Assembly (NCBI GenBank): GCA_030529405.1
Contig: JAUMWZ010000001.1
Coordinates: 1-9,660, forward strand
Length of the DNA: 9,660 nt
Direction: 5' to 3'
Source of the DNA: Bacteroides sp.
GTDB taxonomy: Bacteria > Bacteroidota > Bacteroidia > Bacteroidales > Bacteroidaceae
The notes beneath the pieces are model-generated. The model had not been told where the DNA came from and ran no database searches. It saw nothing but the letters and a program-made list of their open reading frames with translations. This document shows positions 6,270 to 9,660 of this stretch, piece after piece; the first letter of the stretch is position 1; each line of letters begins with the position of its first letter. The position numbers and the translations under genes were made by a program.

Positions 6270-6300
6270 CAAAGTAACTAATAATTTGCAGTCTAAACAA
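6270..6300 (-). promoter_or_regulatory. Probable rplS promoter
   Basis: On the minus strand a TTG (6300-6298) lies 20 bp upstream of TTACTTTG (6277-6270), which resembles the Bacteroidetes -7 box apart from one base (TT for TA). The predicted start near 6264 gives a leader of about 80 nt. The -33 element lies within the spacer of the divergent nucleotidase promoter. Confidence 0.45.
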
Positions 6301-6317
6301 GTTTTTTTCTACATTTG
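6285..6317 (+). promoter_or_regulatory. Promoter of the nucleotidase operon
   Basis: TTTG at 6285-6288 and TACATTTG at 6310-6317 match the Bacteroidetes -33 and -7 elements with a 21-bp spacer. The -7 box ends 28 nt before the ATG at 6346. The site overlaps the -33 region of the divergent rplS promoter. It also rules out the in-frame TTG at 6286 as a start codon. Confidence 0.62.
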
Positions 6318-6345
6318 TACATTAAAACTCAAAAAGATAGATAAT

Positions 6346-7119
6346 ATGAAAGGCTTGAATAGGTTTACAAAACTTATGTTAGTGTTGCCTTTTGCGGCAG
6401 TTGTTGGTTGTTCGCAAGCTACGGGTAACAAAGAAATAACATCAGTGAACGCATACTTCGAGGAGATTACAGACAAGTATGATAGTAGTGAAGAAAATGT
6501 TGTGGACAAGATAATTGTGCCATACAAGAAAAGGCTGACGGACACGATGGGAGAGGTTATTGGTAAGTGCGGAATATATATGGAAGCTGAAAAACCAGAA
6601 AGTAACTTGTCTAACCTATTGGCTGATGTTTTGAGAGAGTCGGCAGATATTGTGCTTGGAAAGCCTGCTGATATTGGGATTATAAATATGGGTGGTATAA
6701 GAAACAGTATACCCGTTGGAGATATAACTGTAGGAGATGCTTTCGAGATGTTGCCTTTTGACAACTCTCTATGTGTGCTTACTTTTACGGGAGAAAATCT
6801 AAAGAAGCTACTAAAAAACTTGATAGAAGTGAATGGAGAAGGGTTTAGTGGTGCCAAGATTGTAGGAGATAAAAAAGGTAATCTGATAGATGCTAAGGTT
6901 GGAGGAGAAGATATAGACGATGCTAAGGTATATACAGTGGCAACGGTAAATTACCTTGCTGAAGGAAACGACAAAATAACAACTATGCTGTTGGCTGATA
7001 GCAAAGAATTGCCAGACAATACAGAGATAAGAAACCTTTTCATCAGATATGTGATGAAGATGGACGCTAGCGGTAAGCCAATAACTGCTAATGTAGAGGG
7101 TAGAATAGTAATAAAATAA
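6346..7119 (+). CDS. Lipoprotein with 5'-nucleotidase C-terminal domain
   Basis: This 257-residue protein corresponds to the C-terminal, substrate-recognising domain (5_nucleotid_C) of UshA-type 5'-nucleotidases, without the metal-binding catalytic domain. A lipoprotein signal ends in AAVVGC with Cys22 as the lipidated residue, so it should be membrane-anchored on the periplasmic or outer-membrane side. Family motifs are SNLLADVLRESAD, NMGGIRNSIP (residues 114-123, the NxGGxR element), VGDAFEMLPFDNSL (LPFDN 136-140) and LTFTGENLKKLL. The late base-binding element, usually GGDG(F/Y), reads NYLAEGNDK, so it is partly altered. The start at 6346 is supported by the promoter and signal peptide. 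The next gene, 12 nt downstream, encodes the missing metallophosphatase domain, so the two probably work together. On its own this protein is unlikely to hydrolyse nucleotides. Confidence 0.88.
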   Translation: MKGLNRFTKLMLVLPFAAVVGCSQATGNKEITSVNAYFEEITDKYDSSEENVVDKIIVPYKKRLTDTMGEVIGKCGIYMEAEKPESNLSNLLADVLRESADIVLGKPADIGIINMGGIRNSIPVGDITVGDAFEMLPFDNSLCVLTFTGENLKKLLKNLIEVNGEGFSGAKIVGDKKGNLIDAKVGGEDIDDAKVYTVATVNYLAEGNDKITTMLLADSKELPDNTEIRNLFIRYVMKMDASGKPITANVEGRIVIK

Positions 7120-7131
7120 TTTTAGGAAGAT

Positions 7132-7998
7132 ATGAAATCACAATATAAGTATAATATGGCGTTTGGAGTGACTCTTTTTATTTTACTTCTAAACTGTTAT
7201 TCGTGTACTTCTAAAGTAAATACAACTGAAAAGAAAAGTATAGTTATTTTGCAAACCAGCGATGTACACTCTAGAATTGAGCCTATAAGTAAAGAGGGAA
7301 ACGAGTTCTATAACAAAGGCGGATTTGCAAGAAGATATAACTATGTGAATGAGGTTAGACAAAATAACGACGATGTTTTGCTGTTTGACTGTGGAGATAT
7401 TTCTCAAGGAACACCTTACTATAACCTTTACCAAGGGGAATTGGAAATTAAGCTGATGAATGAGATTGGTTATGATGCTATGACTATTGGAAATCATGAG
7501 TTTGACTTCGGGGTTGAAAACCTAGCCCGTATATTCTCTATGGCTAAATTTCCTATTCTTTGCGCCAATTATGATGTTAGTAACAGCCCATTAGATGGTC
7601 TTGTAAAACCTTATGAGATATTTGATAGAGGAGGAGTGAGATTTGGTGTTTTCGGAATTGGTGTTGAGCCAAAAGGTTTAATACAAGACTCTAAATGCAA
7701 AGGAGTGGTTTATAAAGACTATGTAAAGGTGGCTGATGAGATGGCTGAACTTTTGAAGAGCAAAGGTTGTGAAGTGGTAATAGCCTTGACGCATATAGGC
7801 ATTGAGGAAGATAAAATACTTATCTCGAAAACTAAGAACATTGACTTTGTTTTGGGAGGACACTCTCATACTTATCTGAAAGAGCCTTTACGCTTGAAAA
7901 ATATAGATGGAAAAGAAGTTATGCTTATGCACACTGGCAAAAATGGAGTGAAAATTGGTAGGATAGACATAACTACCATGGACAAACAGAAGAACTAG
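7132..7998 (+). CDS. Metallophosphatase (5'-nucleotidase N-terminal domain), probable lipoprotein
   Basis: This 288-residue exported protein has the complete calcineurin-like dinuclear metal site: Asp44 and His46 in SDVHSR, Asp89 in CGDISQG, GNHE at 120-123 (Asn121, His122), His221 in ALTHIG, and GHSH at 243-246 (His244, His246). This is the N-terminal catalytic half of UshA-type 5'-nucleotidases, which remove phosphate from nucleotides or nucleotide sugars. The C-terminal half is absent here and is encoded by the gene just upstream. The N-terminus has a hydrophobic segment followed by NCYSC; Cys25 (after Ser24) or Cys22 could be lipidated, though neither is a perfect lipobox. AGGAAGA at 7124-7130 just before the ATG is an unusually purine-rich start context for this phylum. 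Substrate is unknown; simple phosphomonoesters are possible. Confidence 0.88.
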   Translation: MKSQYKYNMAFGVTLFILLLNCYSCTSKVNTTEKKSIVILQTSDVHSRIEPISKEGNEFYNKGGFARRYNYVNEVRQNNDDVLLFDCGDISQGTPYYNLYQGELEIKLMNEIGYDAMTIGNHEFDFGVENLARIFSMAKFPILCANYDVSNSPLDGLVKPYEIFDRGGVRFGVFGIGVEPKGLIQDSKCKGVVYKDYVKVADEMAELLKSKGCEVVIALTHIGIEEDKILISKTKNIDFVLGGHSHTYLKEPLRLKNIDGKEVMLMHTGKNGVKIGRIDITTMDKQKN

Positions 7999-8023
7999 TT
8001 TCATCATTGATTATAGATTAGAA

Positions 8024-9660
8024 ATGAATTATAAAAAGTATATACCCGATGTAGCTGTTATTATCGGCTTTGTGATATTGTCTTTTGCATACTTCTTCAA
8101 TCCTTTTGTTGAAGACAAAGTATTGTTTCAGCACGACACATTAGCTGGTGCGGGGGCATCGCAAGAGATAAAGCACCATAAGGAAGTAACGGGTGAACAG
8201 TCAAGATGGACAAACTCGCTGTTCAGCGGTATGCCTACTTATCAGATTTCTCCTTCGTATGACTCAACAAACATAATAAAGGGGGCAGAGAAAGTATATC
8301 AGCTGGGATTGCCTTCTTATGTGGTTTTGTGTTTCATAATGTTGATTGGCTTCTATATTATGCTTCGTGCTTTTGGAGTTTCTGCGTGGCTTTCGGGCTT
8401 GGGAGCATTCATTTGGGCGTTCTCATCATACTTTTTTATTCTAATTGCAGCAGGACACATTTGGAAGTTCATAACACTTGCCTACATACCTCCTACTATT
8501 GCGGGGGTAGTCTTAGCTTACAGAGGAAGATATTTAATGGGGGCTTTGTTGGTGTCGCTATTTACTGCACTTCAGATTTTATCTAACCACATACAGATGA
8601 GCTATTACTTTTTCTTCCCTGTTCTGTTTATTGTTTTGGCATTCTTTATAGATGCTTACAAGAATAAAAGAATAAAGGACTTCGTAAAAGCAACTCTTAT
8701 AGTCGGATTTTCTGCTTTAATAGGTTTGTTAGTAAACATATCAAGCATCTACCATACATATCAATACAGCAAAGAAACTATACGTGGTAAGAGCGAACTA
8801 ACTCAAACTAACAAACAAGATAAAGTTACTTCTGGCGGACTTGATAAAGACTACATAACTCAATGGAGTTACGGTATAGGTGAAACAGTGACACTCCTTG
8901 TGCCTAATGCTAAAGGTGGTGCGTCTATTCCTTTAACAGAGAGCAAGACAGCTATGAGCAAAGCAGACCCTAAGTATATTAGTGTTTACTCTCAGCTAAC
9001 GCAATATTTCGGCGACCAACCAGGTACTTCGGGCCCAGTTTATGTAGGGGCTTTTGTCTTTTTCTTATTCCTTTTGGGCTGTTTCTTAGTCAAAGGAAGT
9101 CTAAAGTGGGCATTGCTTGCGGCAACGATATTGTCTGTTATGCTCGCATGGGGTAAGAATTTTATGCCTCTCACAGATTTGTTTATCGACTATATACCTT
9201 TATACAATAAGTTCAGAGCTGTTTCTTCAATCCTTGTTATAGCAGAACTTACCATTCCGTTGTTAGCTATTTTGTCTTTGAAAGAAATTATTGACGGGGT
9301 AAATAACGGCACCCTTTCGGTAAAATATTTTAAGAAAGCGTTCTATTTATCTTCGGCTATCACATTTGTGCTTATTGTTTTTGCCTACTTTGGCTCTTCG
9401 TTGTCGGGCAGTTTCATGAGCAGTCACGAGCTGGCTATACTTCCTAAATCTATCCCTAATGAACATTTAGCACCTTTGATGAATAATATTACTGCGATGC
9501 GTAAAGCCATTGTGACGGAAGATGTAGTTAGAAGTGCTGCTATCATATTATTGGGTATGATTATGCTGTTATCATTCTATCGTGGAAAGATAAGAGCCTA
9601 CGTGTTGATTATAGGAATTACCTTGTTGTCTGTCTTTGATTTGTGGCAAGTTAATAAGAG
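8024..9660 (+). CDS. YfhO-family multi-pass membrane protein (3' end beyond window)
   Basis: An open frame runs from the ATG at 8024 to the window edge without a stop (545 complete codons plus two bases), so the gene is partial only because the window ends. A first membrane helix at about residues 10-26 is followed by FQHDTLAGAGASQEIKHH, in which His37-Asp38 sit in the first outside loop. Next comes RWTNSLFSGMPTYQISPSY, the hallmark of Bacteroidetes YfhO-like proteins (PF09586). Many further hydrophobic helices follow, as does the typical FDLWQVNK near the right edge. The family has a GT-C-like glycosyltransferase layout; the Bacillus subtilis member takes part in glycosylating lipoteichoic acid, but the substrate in this phylum is unknown. 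It starts 25 nt after the metallophosphatase with no terminator between, so cotranscription is likely, though a functional link is not evident. Confidence 0.85.
   Translation, partial: MNYKKYIPDVAVIIGFVILSFAYFFNPFVEDKVLFQHDTLAGAGASQEIKHHKEVTGEQSRWTNSLFSGMPTYQISPSYDSTNIIKGAEKVYQLGLPSYVVLCFIMLIGFYIMLRAFGVSAWLSGLGAFIWAFSSYFFILIAAGHIWKFITLAYIPPTIAGVVLAYRGRYLMGALLVSLFTALQILSNHIQMSYYFFFPVLFIVLAFFIDAYKNKRIKDFVKATLIVGFSALIGLLVNISSIYHTYQYSKETIRGKSELTQTNKQDKVTSGGLDKDYITQWSYGIGETVTLLVPNAKGGASIPLTESKTAMSKADPKYISVYSQLTQYFGDQPGTSGPVYVGAFVFFLFLLGCFLVKGSLKWALLAATILSVMLAWGKNFMPLTDLFIDYIPLYNKFRAVSSILVIAELTIPLLAILSLKEIIDGVNNGTLSVKYFKKAFYLSSAITFVLIVFAYFGSSLSGSFMSSHELAILPKSIPNEHLAPLMNNITAMRKAIVTEDVVRSAAIILLGMIMLLSFYRGKIRAYVLIIGITLLSVFDLWQVNK

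Noticed and set aside
6286..6345. Extended start (TTG) for the nucleotidase C-terminal domain protein
   Set aside because: It would bury the lipoprotein signal peptide and begin inside the promoter; the ATG at 6346 gives a proper signal and lipobox.

Overview
The window looks like chromosomal DNA from a low-GC member of the Bacteroidales, most like Prevotella or a close relative. The evidence is: a DUF3078-type outer-membrane protein with the SQxxLTNWxAGGxN signature; a Bacteroidetes-style AraC regulator fused to a heavy-metal-associated (HMA) domain; a YfhO-like membrane protein beginning with the QHD / RWTNSLFSGMPT motifs; near absence of Shine-Dalgarno sites; and promoter boxes of the Bacteroidetes type (TAnnTTTG). 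I cannot fix the species from the sequence alone.

Left part (1-4032): a TtcA-like tRNA thiolation enzyme (+) is followed by a copper module. The module is a CopA-type P1B ATPase (+) facing, across a strong hairpin terminator, a convergent HMA-AraC regulator (-). The regulator probably senses the metal and controls the pump. Middle (4033-6345): a DUF3078 outer-membrane protein (-) and ribosomal protein L19, rplS (-), each followed by its own intrinsic terminator, with a long gene-free stretch between them. Right part (6346-9660): three + strand genes at 12 and 25 nt spacing. They encode a lipoprotein with the C-terminal (nucleotide-binding) domain of 5'-nucleotidases, a probable lipoprotein with the N-terminal metallophosphatase domain of the same family, and a YfhO-like multi-pass membrane protein that runs off the right edge. 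The first two look like a 5'-nucleotidase split into two proteins with the domain order reversed.

The most unusual signal is non-coding. Three separate intergenic regions carry tandem arrays of one near-palindromic 16-bp unit (about AAACYRTATATRGTTT) separated by 6-bp linkers, giving an exact 22-bp period: 917-998 upstream of copA, 4031-4112 over the start of the HMA-AraC gene, and 5586-5667 between rplS and the DUF3078 gene. The units differ in sequence but keep the 22-bp phase (two helical turns). This suggests a phased protein-binding array or a dispersed intergenic repeat family. Two of the arrays sit in the control regions of the copper pump and its presumed regulator.
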